From assembly GCF_022682495.2 (NCBI RefSeq), contig NC_071391.1:40710498-40774497 (forward strand): a stretch of DNA of 64,000 nucleotides, written 5' to 3'. Under the pieces are notes generated by a model. The model was not told where the DNA came from and searched no databases. It saw only the letters and a program-made list of their open reading frames with translations. This stretch comes from Desmodus rotundus (Eukaryota > Chordata > Mammalia > Chiroptera > Phyllostomidae). This document shows positions 40,855 through 53,884 of the stretch, piece by piece. The stretch's first letter is position 1. Each line of letters starts with the position of its first letter. A program made the position numbers and the translations under genes.

Positions 40855-42060
40855 TCATGCCTTGGTGTGGTTTTCTTCATCTTTCTTATGCTTGGGGATC
40901 ATGGAGCCTCTTGGATCTGTGAGTTCATGACTTTCATCAAGTTCAGGAAATTTCTGTCCGTTATACCTTTAAATATTGTTTTGCCATCTCCCATTTTGGG
41001 GACTCCCAGTACACGTTGGATTTCTTAGTATCGTCCACAGCTTACTGATGCTTTATTGATTTTTTGAGTCTTTTTTCTGTCCTTTCATTTAGCATAGTTT
41101 CTGTCGTGACGTTTTCCGATTCAGTCATCTCTTCTTCTGTAGCATTGTATGTGTGTTTACCTTTTCCAGCGGAAATTCGATTTGGGTCAGTATTTCCTCC
41201 TCTTTCTTAAATATAGTCACGATAACTTTTAATATCCTTTTCTATAATTCTATCATTTGTGTCATTTCTAGTTCAGTTTTATTGATTTTCTTTTCCTTTA
41301 TCACAGCTTATATTTTCCTGCGTCTTTATATGTCTGTTAATTTTTTATTGATGCTGGGTATTTTTATATTTTTATAATTGTATTTTAGCTTTATTGCAGG
41401 ACACAGTTAAGTTACTGGGAAACAGTCCGATACTTTTGAAGCTTCCTTTAAGCTTTGTTAGGTGACAGCAGAGCAACCTTGGGTCTTAGGCTAATTTTTT
41501 TCCTACTGATGAAGAAAGACCATTCAGAGAACTGTACCGAAGCCCCAGAATTGTGAATTTTCCACTCTGGCTAATGGGAATGCAGACTCTGTCTGGCCAT
41601 GTGTCAGTTCCAGTCATTGTTCCCTTGGTTCCTTCTGCACGGTTCTTTTCCTAGCCCCTGGTGTTTCTTCATACACATGTGCTGATTGGTGTTCTGCTGA
41701 GGACCTGAGGGTGATCCTCCGCAAGTCTCTGGAGCTCTCTCTGTGTACAGCTTTCTCCTCTTTGGTACTCTGCTCTGTGAACTTCAGTTGTCTCAGCCTT
41801 TCCGGACTCCCAGCTCCGTGTCCTCAATTCATGGAGACCACTGGGCTCTACCTAGATTACCAATCCCCGCTCCGTGGCCCGGAAACTCCCTCCAGCCAGC
41901 AAGCGGGGATAATCGTGGGCTTGCTTCATGTGTTTCCCCTCTCTCCGGAGCACTGCCCTCTGCTGCTTGATGTCCAATGTCTGAAAGTGGTTGTTTTGTG
42001 TATTTTGTCTGTTTCTCAAGTTGTTTCAGGAGAGAAAGTAAGTCTGGTTCTAGAATAGTT
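40855..42060 (-). repeat. L1M 5' region fragment, minus
   Basis: Resembles the 5' half of the L1M fossil at 16.1-17.9 kb: cttcttgga-type text, ttcaggaaatttctgtccg, gggactcccagtacacg, tctataattctatcatttg, gatgctgggtatttttat. The end is uncertain; the frame at 41711-42058 lies in its diverged part. Confidence 0.5.
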
Positions 42061-42982
42061 TGAAGGCAAAGGAAACCATTATCTGTGATTGTCGTTTTAT
42101 GTACAGCTAGCCCTTGATTCCTGTAGGTCAGATCTGCCTCCCCGCACTCCCCAACTCACATAAATGCCTAGACCTTCTGCCGAAGCCGTCTTTAGAATTA
42201 CTGGAAGTCGCTGCCCGATGGGTTAGGCCATGGTATGAGCACTGACCATCCAACTCGACTGTGTTATGGTATCTTGTGAGTCCAAACGTTCTCCACATTT
42301 ACACAATGATTTCAATAATTATAAAAAGCCTTTCAAAAACCTTTTATTGCCATAACTTATCACTGTACATACTTAAAATTGACTTCAGTGTATACTGTAA
42401 GCACAGCTAACATAACTGTTCCTTCTACCATTCCGTGTACCAGTGATCTCTGCAGTGCTGTCAGTAGAAAAAGATGTGCCCTTGTTCAAAAGCTTATTTG
42501 TGTTAGACTTTGCAGAATAGTTACTTTTGAAATTCTAAGGCATTCTGAGGTTTAGCAAATCAGAATGTTGACTATAAAAAGTGTTAATCTTCTCTTCCTG
42601 TTCTCATGCTTGCTGACTGAACACAGACATTGCATTCACAGAGATTGTAGAATAGAATCAGACCCCCAAATGTTGAAAACAACAAAAATCTTGCAGCACA
42701 GAGTGGAATGGAGATGGAGAAGGTATTCGGTGACTGAATGCAACAGGTGTGAAAAAGACTTGCGTTTCAGGTGACCGTGAATCTTTCTGACTTGGTAGAC
42801 GACTGGACAGTTGTCACACCTAAAGTGATCTCAGTACACGCCAACAGAGACAGCGCACATGGGGTAGGCGGCTTTTCTGCGGCTTCTACCACGTATGGCC
42901 AGTTACTCATGAAGTCCCACATTTTTTTCTTCTTCCCCTTCTGGTCCCTCTTCCGTGCCTCTTACCTACCCTCTGTGAACAG

Positions 42983-43292
42983 GTCGGCACACCACAGTGT
43001 GCGAGCCACATCTGGTGTGCTGCCTGTCTTTGTACTGCCTATAAGCTAAGTGGTTTTTTTTTTACATTTTTAAATGGTTGAAAGAAATTTCAAAGAGTAA
43101 GATTTCATGACGTGAAGACTATATGAAACTAAAATTTCAAAGCCCATAAATAAAGTTTCGTTGTATTGTTTATGATCGCTTTTATGCTGTAAAAGTGGAG
43201 TTGAGTAGTTATAAGAGAGATTGTATGGCCCACGAAGCTTAAAGTGTTTATTGTCTGGCCTTTACAGAAAAAGCTGGCTGAGCGCTGCTCCA
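42983..43292 (+). repeat. hAT-type DNA transposon fossil
   Basis: Starts caggtcggcacaccac, contains gtgtgctgcctgtctttgta, aaataaagtttcgttgtattg, gttgagtagttataagagag and tggcctttacagaaaaagctgg, the order of a common mammalian non-autonomous hAT element. Ends mirror each other imperfectly. Confidence 0.6.
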
Positions 43293-43329
43293 CTTTACTG
43301 TTAGAGTGTTCATTTAGAAATGCAAAATC

Positions 43330-43496
43330 GATATACCAGCTTAAAGATCTTCAGTAGCTCCTTACTGCACATGGGAAAAAGTTGTAAACTCCTTTGTGTG
43401 ATATCCAAGACTCTTTACAGCCTGGCACCAACCTGTCCTTTCTGGCCTCACCCCTCGCCACCAGTGTCCTCTCTTGTGCCCTGCCAAACTCCCAAT
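43330..43496 (+). repeat. L2 fragment, left of inserted LTR
   Basis: L2 3'-region text: cttcagtagctccttactgc, tccaagactctttacagcctggcacc, ctgtcctttctggcctcac. Continues after the LTR-like block at 44394. Confidence 0.6.
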
Positions 43497-44393
43497 GCTA
43501 TTGTTAGTGGCAAAATGGCACCAGAATGTAACCAGACCTCGGTTCAGCCACCTTGGTACTTGAGTTTTGAAGAAAGAACTCAAAACCAAGATTCAAATTA
43601 TAATAGAAACTATATTTAGAGAGTCACAGCAGTAGAAAAGGTGAGCCAGCTGGGCTGTGTGGGCCCAGGAAACAAGTCATAGAGGCAAAAGGACGGGCCC
43701 TTGGAGCTCAGGAGAGAGAGAGCCTGGGGGAAGAAGGGGTGGGAAGGTGAGGGAGTGCTCCAGGGAGAGAGCGAGCACTGGCTGGGTCCTCTGTCCCGAG
43801 GGTTTTTATCCCCTTTCTAAAGGCGGGGGTCTTAGGGGAGGTCCTGGGGGGGATCTCAAGGGAATATTCAGCAGCTTTCCAGGTGTGCTCTTTCAGAGTC
43901 CTGGTCTCTTATTGATTGGGTGGTGACAGGGCAGTGGTCATTAGTCGTAGCAGTGGGTCCTGATGTCGGTCAGGGCATCACTTCTCTGGTTTTGCTGCTT
44001 TTCTGGACCTGGAGTTGAAACAAAACTGAGGCCTACATGTTATTAGTTTGACCAAAACTCTGACTCTGGTCAGCAGACCTAAGGCTTTGGACCTAAAATT
44101 ATCCGATGCAGTCAGAACCTCATTGTTCTGAGGGCTTAAGACTTAAGGGAGAAATTGTGCAAGAGTTTGGGTGGGAGTTGTGTGGGGCTGTTCTCTGCCC
44201 CTGGTTCCTTCTCCGAGGGGGTTTGCCACATGACCAGTGGCATGCCAGGGAAGGAGAGGCCAGGGGAGGGTCCAAACCAATGGCTAGTGATATGAAAGGT
44301 CAAGAGGTCTAAACTGCATGACCAGTGATGTGCTAGGGGAGGAAAGGGCACCCTGGGGATGGGGTCCCACCCTATAGCTGCCCGTTGCTAGGC
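43497..44393 (-). mobile_element. Probable solo LTR of an endogenous retrovirus, minus
   Basis: An approximately 0.9-kb block interrupts an L2. On the minus strand it has a TATA-like GATAAAAACCC, a C-rich stretch and an end resembling LTR U5 (aggtctggttacattctggtgccat). No internal gag, pol or env was seen, so it looks like a recombined solo LTR. Termini and target duplication were not fixed (tgcta is possible). Confidence 0.5.
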
Positions 44394-44810
44394 ACCTGAG
44401 GCTTTCTGCCCCAGTCACCTTCCATACATACCTGGCCTGTCGTTCCTACTTTGCTCCTGCCTCACTGCCTGCTACACCATTAACACTGAGATATCCGTCA
44501 TTCTTTTAACAGCCAGTGCCATTCCAAGGTTTGTGATCTTTGCGAATACCACGTGTTCTGCCTATTCTTGTCCACGTTCTCTACGCCTACATTGCCATTC
44601 AGTCATCCAGACCTGCCTGTGATGTCACCTCCTCAGGGGGCGTTCTTCAGGCAGACACTCCCTCCTCTGTAATCTCATGGCATTTGGAGCATGCCTCTTC
44701 TGTTAACACTCATCACCTGATTCCGAAGTTGTAAAGACTGTGTCTTACCCTTCCGTGTCCCTCTGGTGTCCTGCACGGAGTCTTGTGCGTGACAGATGAT
44801 AAATATTTTT
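44394..44810 (+). repeat. L2 fragment, right of inserted LTR
   Basis: Resumes the L2: cacctgaggctttctgcccc, acgtgttctgcctattcttg, gatgtcacctcctcaggggg, gtaaagactgtgtcttaccc, ending gatgataaatattttt. Confidence 0.6.
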
Positions 44811-44899
44811 CAGTTAGTAGGTTGGTGATGAAAGTTGTGAACACTGTTTTACTGTATATGTAATATATAACATGTTTAAGATCCCCGCCTATATAATTA

Positions 44900-44921
44900 G
44901 CTCTCTCTCTCTCTCTCTCTT
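44900..44921 (+). repeat. (CT)n microsatellite upstream of exon 5 acceptor
   Basis: About 20 bases of alternating CT ending roughly 20 bases before the acceptor at 44940, so it forms part of the polypyrimidine tract or branch-point zone. Confidence 0.9.
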
Positions 44922-44925
44922 TTAA

Positions 44926-45207
<282 letters not shown>

Positions 45208-45407
45208 TAACAAGTTTTTGCTTTTTTAAAAAAGACATTTTCCTTTAAAACTTACTTTAATTAGAAGCAAGGCAGGTGCACAATTACATTGTCCATGGAT
45301 AAGGATGAAGTTCTGAACATTTCTATTCAACCATTTGAAAAGCAGCTATTATTATCAAATCAAAAGTAGACCAATCAATAAGTGAAATTTCTAAAAACAT
45401 TTATATA

Positions 45408-46085
45408 TGAGGTCTGTCCAGAAAGTATCCAACCAGGTAATATGAAAAATAGAGACATTTATGGAGGAAAATACAAGATATGAGAAACATTGTACATAGG
45501 ACAGTGGTGCCTCAGTCCCCTTCAAAGTAGGCACCTTGGGACCTCACACATTCTTCCCAGTCTCCATCAGCTGCCCTGTCATATTTTCCTGAACCTCACC
45601 AACAGCCTGAAGTCTCATCCCCTTCAAAGGTGCTTTTAGTTTTTGGAAAAGCCAGAAGTTGCAGCGTGCCCAGTCTGGGCTGTAGGGGGCTGAGTCACCT
45701 GGGTGATTTGATGTTTCACAAAAAAACTGCATGAGATGTGATAAGTGGGCGCATTGTTGTGATGAAGCTGCCAATCACCAGTTGCCCATACCTGGGACCT
45801 TCTGAATCATCCAAATAGTTTTTGCAGAGGAATGTTCAAGCTTCATGCAAAATTTGTTGCAGATTCCTTGCTCTAGTTGCTCAGTCATTTTTGAATGCAA
45901 CGGCCACATAGTACACGTGCTCACTGAACGGTGTCTGCTGCCCCCACTGACTAGTACAGTGAAGTCGTCATTGTTCACACATGTGCATTCCAGTCCACTC
46001 TCCTTGGCTGCCAGGTTACATCAGTGTCACTCAAAACCATTCTTGTTGTATTAACAATGGCTGGACTTTTTCTGGACAGACCTCA
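45408..46085 (-). mobile_element. Deleted mariner transposon with TA duplication
   Basis: Ends tgaggtctgtccagaaag and tttctggacagacctca form inverted repeats of about 28 nt, flanked by TA (45406-45407, 46086-46087). Minus-strand frames resemble mariner transposase: N-terminal EQGICNKFCMKLE near 45880 and C-terminal APYSPDWARCNFWLFQKLK near 45660, the latter around the last catalytic Asp. At 678 bp it is half the usual 1.3 kb, with the middle lost. Inactive. Confidence 0.9.
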
Positions 46086-46124
46086 TATTAATAATTTTAA
46101 AATTATATATTCTTGGAATACTTT

Positions 46125-46337
46125 TAAAAGATTTTTTTAATTTATTTTTAGAGAGAAGGGAAGGAGGGAGGAAGAAAGGGAGAGAAACATTGATGTGAGA
46201 GAGAAACATTGATCAGTTGCCTCTCGCCTAATCCTGGGACTGAAGCTGCAACCCAGACAAGTGCCCAACAGGGAGTCGAATCTGAAAACGTTTGCTTTGT
46301 GGGACAATGCCCCACCGAGTCACACCAATCAGGGCTT
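46125..46337 (-). mobile_element. VES-family SINE, minus
   Basis: Reverse complement of VES: A-rich and GA-rich tail (agagagaagggaagg, gagaaacattgat), then tcgaatctgaaaacg and the head accaatcagggct. Confidence 0.85.
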
Positions 46338-46429
46338 TCAGAATTTTTTTTTTAGTTTTTTAGAGCTATTTTAGGCGCAAAGCAAAATTCAACAGAAGTT
46401 ACACAGATTTCTCATACAAATTTCCCCAC

Positions 46430-47245
46430 TCTCTGAAAGTAGAATGTTCCTATGATACCTTTTATAAGCTGAAATGGCATAAAGCAAAAAGTCACCATTA
46501 ATTCATATGGAAAAGTTTTTGAGTGTTCCCAGACCCAAAAATAACCTACCATATATCTAATACCAAGTACCACTAACATGCAGTAAGAACAGGAATGGCG
46601 TGGTAAATAAATACCAGGTTTTGTATAGCCGTCAGTCTGCTCAAGCAGTAGACTTTCCATTTTATCCATTACTGGATATTGGCTAAGAAGACACCATGGA
46701 GGGACTAGCAGAACCAATAGTAACTTCGGCAGCCTTCAAGGTTGTTTATCTCTGTGTGTAAATAATGCAAATGGCGGACACAAGCAAATTCAGTGCATGC
46801 ATAATATCTTTATTTCAATCACTACCATCACAGTGCTTAATTACGTCTAGTTTTACAGTAAGCATGAGCTCTCTTAGGCTTTTCTGATACCTTAGGACAC
46901 ATCTTGCTAATGAATGCACAAAATAAATCGAGATAAAGCACAGATGTTCACAGACACAGTTCAAAACTATGGCAACTAGATGCTGAGATGCTGAGTGTAG
47001 TTCCCAGGAAAGGAGCTAGGTGGTGCCACTCACACTGTATGCTGCTCGGGCTATGGGTTGCCTTTATAAAGGCTCAAAACAAATGTTGAACTCTATTTTT
47101 GTTTTTTGCATTTTTTCATAAAAGCAAAAATCCTTTTGGGATATCTATTGGTTAGAGAAAACAGATACTAATGTAGGTTTTTTTTAAAGGTGAAGTAGTG
47201 TAAAGTGAACTTTTGAATAGTGGGGAATCCCTGTACCCCTGCCAG
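46430..47245. repeat. Possible DNA-transposon fossil
   Basis: ataagctgaaatggcataaag on the left, and aaacagatactaatgtaggt with gtgaacttttgaatagtgggg on the right, recall ancient Tigger-like elements. Transposase frames were not recognised. Confidence 0.35.
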
Positions 47246-47559
47246 TACATGCACAGCCTCCCCCATTAACAACACCCCCCCCAACACGGTGGGACATTTT
47301 TATAATTGGTGAACCTACACTGATGCATCATTAGCACCCAAACTTCATACTTGACATTGGGATCACTCTGTACATTCTGTGGGTTTTGACCAATGTGTAA
47401 TGACATGTATCCAGCATTGTAGTGCCATGCAGCATAGCTTCACTACTTTAAAATCCACATTTAAAAATTAGTCTATTATTCTAGTTGTTTTACTGTTCTT
47501 TGGAGTTCCCGTTGCTTTTCCTCATGCTCCCCACCGCCCCTTTTTTCAAGGTTAGTTGG

Positions 47560-47960
47560 CTTACCTGTGATTTTAGAAACGCTTCATTTTATAGAAGAGA
47601 AAGAACTTTGTTCTAGAGAGGTGAAGTGACATGGGTAGGTGTGGCAGAGTAGGTTCTGGAACCCAGGGGTTCCTTCAGCAGGTACTCCCTGAGTGTCTAC
47701 TGCATTGAAGTTAGCCCTGGAATAACAAAGATTCAAAGACAAGGCCCCTTCCCCTCAAGAGATTCAGGCTGGTGGGGGACTATAGAAACAAATTACAGTT
47801 CAACATGACACTTTCTCTAGCAGAGAGACATAGGAAGTGGAGCATAGGTGTGTAAGAGCTTCATCCGAAGTGGAAAGGCAGAGGAGAATTCACAGAGGCG
47901 GCGGACGGGAGCGCAGGGACACTGATTCAGATGGAAAAGGGGCTTTCCAGGCAGAAGGCA
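47560..47960 (-). repeat. MIR/L2 remnants, minus
   Basis: A MIR-like part (gagaggtgaagtgacatggg, gttctggaacccaggg) is followed by L2-like text (gtactccctgagtgtctactgc, cccctcaagagattcaggctgg, ctttccaggcagaagg). Confidence 0.55.
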
Positions 47961-48039
47961 ACCTTCTCTGCAAGGGTGGGAAACCCAAAGCTTAATATTG
48001 TGCTAAAGTCAATTTTCCCACATTAAGGTACAAATTTAC

Positions 48040-48285
48040 AATAATTCAAAACAAAAATCTTACCAGAATTTTTCATGGAATTTGATAAAATTATTCTCAA
48101 ATGGGTTAGAATAGCAAAGAAACCAATGAAAAAGGAGAGTAACGGAGGCAGCAGGGACACTTGCCCTGCCGAGAAACAAAAGGTATGGTAAAAATATATT
48201 AATTAAAACTATGTGGTATTTATGTAAGAAGAGATAAGTGGAGCAATAGAAACAATAAAAATCCCCCAAATATAGGCCGGGCACT
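48040..48285 (+). repeat. Old L1 ORF2 fragment, plus
   Basis: Degraded ORF2 3'-half text: atttttcatggaatttgataaaatt, aatgggttagaatagc, aattaaaactatgtggtatt, aagaagagataagtggagcaatag, aaaatcccccaaata. Confidence 0.65.
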
Positions 48286-48908
48286 GTGTAAGGAAACTCT
48301 AAATGGTTAGGTATAATTGCCAGTCCAGGGCTCCTTCAACTACATTTTTCCAGCCATTGTACATATAACCTTTTAAGCCTGGAGAAATGATTGCTATGGA
48401 TATGAAGCAAACCAGTTATTTGCAAAGGAAGTGCTTGGTACGTGATTATCTGCCTGTACATAGAAACCCCACCTGAGGTCCAACATATGCACCTGGAGAT
48501 TTTGTGTCTCAAGGGTTTTTGTTTGTTTTTTATTTTAACTCATGAAGAGTAGTAAAGTGTATGCTGATGTTATAGAAAAATATACTGAAGTAAGTGTAGT
48601 CTGTATACATTTAGCCAAGTGGCAGTATGTTAAATGTTTATATCAGCAATAACACATGCAAAGAAGGAAAGAAGTGATTCTCTCTTTGAAGATCTACAGA
48701 TACAGGAAACCTCACCGGGCTTGTAGCTACAGTTGTCTCCCTCTTCCTGGGAACCCCTGACCTTGGACAGGGTCCTCTTCCACACTCACCAGGCCACTTG
48801 GTGTGAGGAGCGGCAGCAGGTGGGGTGGCAGGGGAATGGGGAGAGATGAGGGAGTCAAAAAGACCTGGCTCCTTAAGGTTAGAAGTGTGGAGACAGGGAT
48901 CCGAATAG

Positions 48909-49160
<252 letters not shown>

Positions 49161-49739
49161 TAGTAGAAATGGTGGTAAATATTCGCCTATAAACAGTTTG
49201 ATAGCAAAGTAGCAAAGCACATCCTTTTTCAGATATGTTTTAGAAGCTTTGAGCAGCCAGAAAATAAGTGACTCGTGCTAAAACAATAAAAAATTCGCAA
49301 AAGAGGTTGTAACTGACAGGAATCATTTTGCAGCTTAAGTGGTGAAGTTGAATTTTTTTAAGTACATATTCATTTGGATAGTTCTAAATCATTAGTTAAT
49401 AGCAAGCAAACAGATGCTCTGAATGCTAATTAATTTAAAAATTATGCCTTTGATACTAAATGCTAAGGTCTGTATTTCTCACTGAAAATTTTCCTGGGTA
49501 TTAATATTTATATCCTAAGCAAAATTAATGTGCCAAGTATTTATTCTTGAAGATTTTATTCAAATTAAGTGTTCCTTAATTTCAAATAAATGATAGATAC
49601 ATTATTTATTACTTAGCATTTACTAGTGCCTGCTCTCAAAACATGAATGTGTTCATTTAGGAATAATATGTCTGTGGATAGCTCGCTCTGCTGCGGTTGG
49701 TAAATTCCCGTGACACAAGTCGGTTTAACAGCATGCTTG

Positions 49740-49880
49740 TTTCACCTGGGTAAACGCTCTTGAGTATTCCCATTGTAAACTCCGTGCAGGCAGGAGTCAT
49801 GTCTGTCCCATTCACTGTTGGCACTTGGAGTAATGCCTGAAACATAGTATGTGCTCAATGAATATTCGGTGAATGAAGGA
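49740..49880 (+). repeat. L2 3' end, plus
   Basis: Ends like L2: gtaaactccgtgcaggcagg, gtcatgtctgtcccattcac, atgcctgaaacatagtatgtgctcaatgaa-type terminus followed by gtgaatgaa. Confidence 0.7.
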
Positions 49881-50898
49881 CTAAATTCTCTCCAAAGAAC
49901 TGAATTGGATCGTGAAACCTTTTGTTTATTTGATTTGATTTGATTTGAAAAACAGTATAGATTTTCTGTGGAGAAAGATAGTCTCCTGGTACTTCAAGTG
50001 GGAAAATTGTGAAAACTCCTGGGGAAGTGGATTGCTCTGTTTCCAAGGAGAACGATCCCACATGTCGACAGGAACTTTTTCTTACTCCATAAGAAACTTC
50101 GCATTCGGTGTCTGTGGATTGACAGCCTGTCTTTGGTTGTGGGATCAATAAATGTGCCTGCGTTTCTGCTCTCAGCCCAAGGCAGTTCCAGCTTGGGAGA
50201 TAAGACCAAGGGCACACACTGAATATTTAATAGTCAAATGTTTAATGACCAGGCCTGAGAACTGAGCGGAGAGACTGCAGCCGCAGCAGCAGGGCTCCAG
50301 GGCGTCTGTAGTCGTCCTGCATTTTTCCTGTCACTTCTTGTCGTTTTTAATAGCGTAGTCATTGTTCTAATTAGGACACTCCAGAAGACAAAGGAAATAA
50401 TAAAGAAAAGATAGTGTTTACCAGTGGTAGTGTTTTTAAAATAATTACAAAAAGGGGGGGTTTCTTCGAGTGCTGGAAAGGATAGTGGTTTGCACTTACA
50501 ACAGTGCTTTAAACTGGGACACAGCTTGAGTGTCGAAAAGTAGGTAATAAACATAATAGGGCCAGAATGTATTTTACAGTGAAAGAACTTCTTAAAAATA
50601 ACTTTTACTTGAAAAAAGAATAAAAGCCTTCTCACAAGATGCTACTTCCTATGTTGAACTGGTGAATTTAATTACAAGGAATGAACAATCAGCATCCTGG
50701 GTGTTTTCTCAAGATTCGAGAAGCCAAGCTTCTCTTTACCAAGTTTCTCTTCACTGTGAGGGGAAGGTGGGGAGGAGAAGCAGGGTCCTTGTTAGTAATA
50801 AAAGTAAAGCCCTTCCATCCTCCCAGATCCTTGAGTTAAATGCAATGATGAAATCCTGCCTTCAGAATGAGGGGACTCTGGGGCAGGAAGACCGGTGA

Positions 50899-51021
<123 letters not shown>

Positions 51022-51905
51022 TGATGCATCCAGTATTAAAATGTAGAGCAAGCGATGTGGACTAAAATGTGAGCAATTTGCTTTTGCCCTCAAGACTTCG
51101 TGGCCCCGAGCAAACTACTTTTTCTTTTAAGGTCAAATAATTTCAGTTGTCTTAGTGTTTTTCTCATAGTTTTTATCTTCAAAAATTGTAGTGTTTATTG
51201 TTTCTCTGGGCTCTTCTTAAAGTTGTTTATTTCTCTCAAGGAATCATACCCCAAGCTTAATTATTGTTTTTGTTAATTCATGCTAAAATCATGTCTTTTG
51301 CTTCTTTCATTTTTTATTCAATTTCATTGTCATCAAATGGTTTTTCATGAAGAATACTGATTAAATATATTTGTAAAAGAACAATTTCCTGTTTTTCTAA
51401 ATGTGATTTTAGCAGCTTTGCTAAACTATAATTTAAATGCCATGAAAGATGCGCCACTCAGTGATTTCTCATACCCTCACAAAGTTGTGCAACCTCACCA
51501 CAGCCCAGTGTAGAAAACTCCCACCCCCAAAAGTTGCCTCATGCCTGTTTATACTCAGTCTCATGCCCGTCCCAGTCCCAGGTAACCACTCATCTTCTTG
51601 TCTGTCTAGATTTGCCTTTTCTGAACATTCCCTGTAAATGGAGCTGTACAATATGTAGCCTTTTATGTCTGGTTTCTGTCCCTCGGCATCCCGTTTTGGA
51701 GGTGTATTGCTGTTGGAGGGTGTATCCACAGTCCCTTCCTTTATGTTGCCACACAGTGTTCCATCGCACGGATATGCCACACTTTGTCTATCCATTCGTT
51801 AGCTGATGGACGTGGGGATTATTTCCTGTTTGGGCTATTATGAATGATGCTGTTATGAATATTCATGTGCAAGTTTTTATATGGTCCTATGATTTTATTT
51901 TCTTT

Positions 51906-52126
51906 TTTAAAAGATTCTGTTTATTTTTTAGAGAGAGGGGAAAAAAGGGAGAAAGAGAGGGAGAGAAACATGTGAGAGAAACATAGATCGGTTGCCTCTT
52001 GCACGCTCCCAATGGGGGACCTGGCCTTCAACCCAGGCATGTGCCCTGACTGCGAATCAAACTGGCAGCCTTTCAGTCTGCAGGCCAGTGCTCAATCCAA
52101 TGAGCCACACCAGCCAGGACAATATA
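51906..52126 (-). mobile_element. VES-family SINE, minus, with TSD
   Basis: Reverse VES: GA-rich tail, gatcggttgcctcttgcac, gtgccctgactgcgaatcaa, head agccacaccagccagga. The flanking direct repeat tatgRttttattttcttt (51888-51905 and 52127-52144) has one mismatch in 18. Confidence 0.92.
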
Positions 52127-52671
52127 TATGGTTTTATTTTCTTTGCGTAGCTACCTAGGAGTGAAATTGCTGGCTCATATATTATTTATGTTTAAATGTT
52201 TAAGTAACTGCCAAATGATTTTCCAAAGTAGCTGTAACATTTAACCTTCCTACTAGCAGGGTGTGAGGGTTTCAGTTTCTTCACACGCTGGCTGACACTT
52301 GGTGTTGCCTTTTTAAACCACAGCCATTCTAGTGGGTATGAAGTAGTATCTCAGTGCGGTTTAACTTGCATTACCCTAATGACCAGTGATGTTGAGCATC
52401 TTTTCCTGTACTTAATAGTCATTTATGTATCTACTCTGATGACATGTCTGTTCAAATCTGTACCTATTGAGATAATCATGTATTTTGAATTTGTTAATAA
52501 AGTGATGACATCTATGGCTTTTTAAAATGTTGAACCATCGTCCTTGCACTTGGTTTAATACACTGCCGTACTCAGTTTGTCGCCACTTTGTTGACGAGCT
52601 GTGAGTGTGGTTTGCTTTCTTTTGTGCTGCCCTTGTCTTTTTTGATGTTAGTGTTATGCTGGCCTCATTTA

Positions 52672-53059
52672 TTTTATTTGTTTATTTATTTATTTTCATA
52701 ATTTTTATTGTATTTTTGCCATTACCATTTATCCCCCTATTCCACCTCCACCCACACCCTCCCCACCTGCACTCAACACACTGTTCTCCGTGACCGTGAG
52801 TCCTTGTTCTTTTTTGCTCCATTCCTTCACCCCCAGCCCTCTCCCACTCAGAGCTGTCAGCCTGCTCTCTCTCTCTGAGTCTGTCTCTATCTTGCTTGTT
52901 AGCTCAGCTTGTTCATGAGATTCCACATACAAGTGAAGTCATATGGTACTTGTTTTTCTCTGACTGGCTTATTTCACTTAGCATAATGTTCTCCAGGTCC
53001 ATCCATGCTGTTGCAAAGGGTAAAAATTTTTTCTTTTTTTATGGCCGAGTAGTATTCCA
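52672..53059 (-). mobile_element. L1 3' end nested in an older L1, minus
   Basis: tcataatttttattgtattt, the C-rich 3' UTR, ctgactggcttatttcacttagc and ccatccatgctgttgcaaagg. It is flanked by an unusually long imperfect direct repeat (52633-52671 and 53060-53098; about 35 of 39 match). Confidence 0.8.
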
Positions 53060-53539
53060 TTGTCTTTTTCGATGTTAGGGTTATTCTAGCCTCATTTAAA
53101 AAAATAAAACATTTTCACTCTTCATATGCTCATGAACCATTTAAGAAGTAGAAATTATTTATTCATTAGTTTGATGAAATTTCCCCTTAAAATATTTTGG
53201 TCCTGGTACTCTTTGGGGAATACAGTTTCTATTGTATTTTCAATTTATTCTAGGTTATTCACATTTTTCACATGTTTTTGAGTCATTTTTGTAATTTTTT
53301 AGAAAATTGTTTATTACATTGAGATTTTACATTTTATTGACATAAATATGCAAATATATTCACTTATAATTTTCACATTCCCCTGTGTATTTGTGGCTAT
53401 ATTCTCCTCCTGATCCCTAACATTTTTTAAGAAGGCAGTTTGGCGTTGCGTCGGTGATACGGCCTCTGACACTGCCTGGCTGACTCGGGATTTCAGCTCA
53501 GTCCTCCAGTCTGTTAGCCCCAGGCAAACAGCTGCTTTT

Positions 53540-53875
53540 GTCACAGTTTCTACATCACAGAACAGGGATTATGTCACTCATTTATCAAAATATCTTTGAG
53601 GGTCTTTGTGTCAGACACTGGGCCAGATATTGGTACTAAAATAGTGAACAAAATGTCATGTTGGCAGAAATATTAAACAAGATGAAGAAGTAAAATATCT
53701 GGTATATTAGAGGGAAGTGCTAAGGGAGAAAAATACAAAGGGAAGGAGAGAGGATGTATTTAGGATGGTAATAATACTATCTTCCCAGGTTGGTGTGAGA
53801 ATTAAATGCAAAAATGTATGTACAGTGATGAGCACAGTGCCTGGTTCTTGGTGCTCAACATGAGCTCTTTTAATA
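53540..53875. repeat. MIR remnants
   Basis: 53545-53660 resembles reversed MIR/L2 (tgtgtcagacactgggccag, aatagtgaacaaaatg). 53765-53870 resembles a plus MIR 3' part (ggttggtgtgagaattaaatgc, gagcacagtgcctggttc). Confidence 0.45.
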
Positions 53876-53884
53876 TATTAATCC

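Larger units (their letters stand above)
51430..53320 (-). repeat. L1M fossil, minus, host of two nested insertions
   Basis: Reversed L1M 3' end (gccactcagtgatttctcat onwards), aattgctggctcatat, agtgggtatgaagtagtatctcag, then ORF2 text near 52600-52670 and 53060-53320. A VES SINE (51906-52126) and a younger L1 3' end (52672-53059) sit inside it. Confidence 0.65.
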
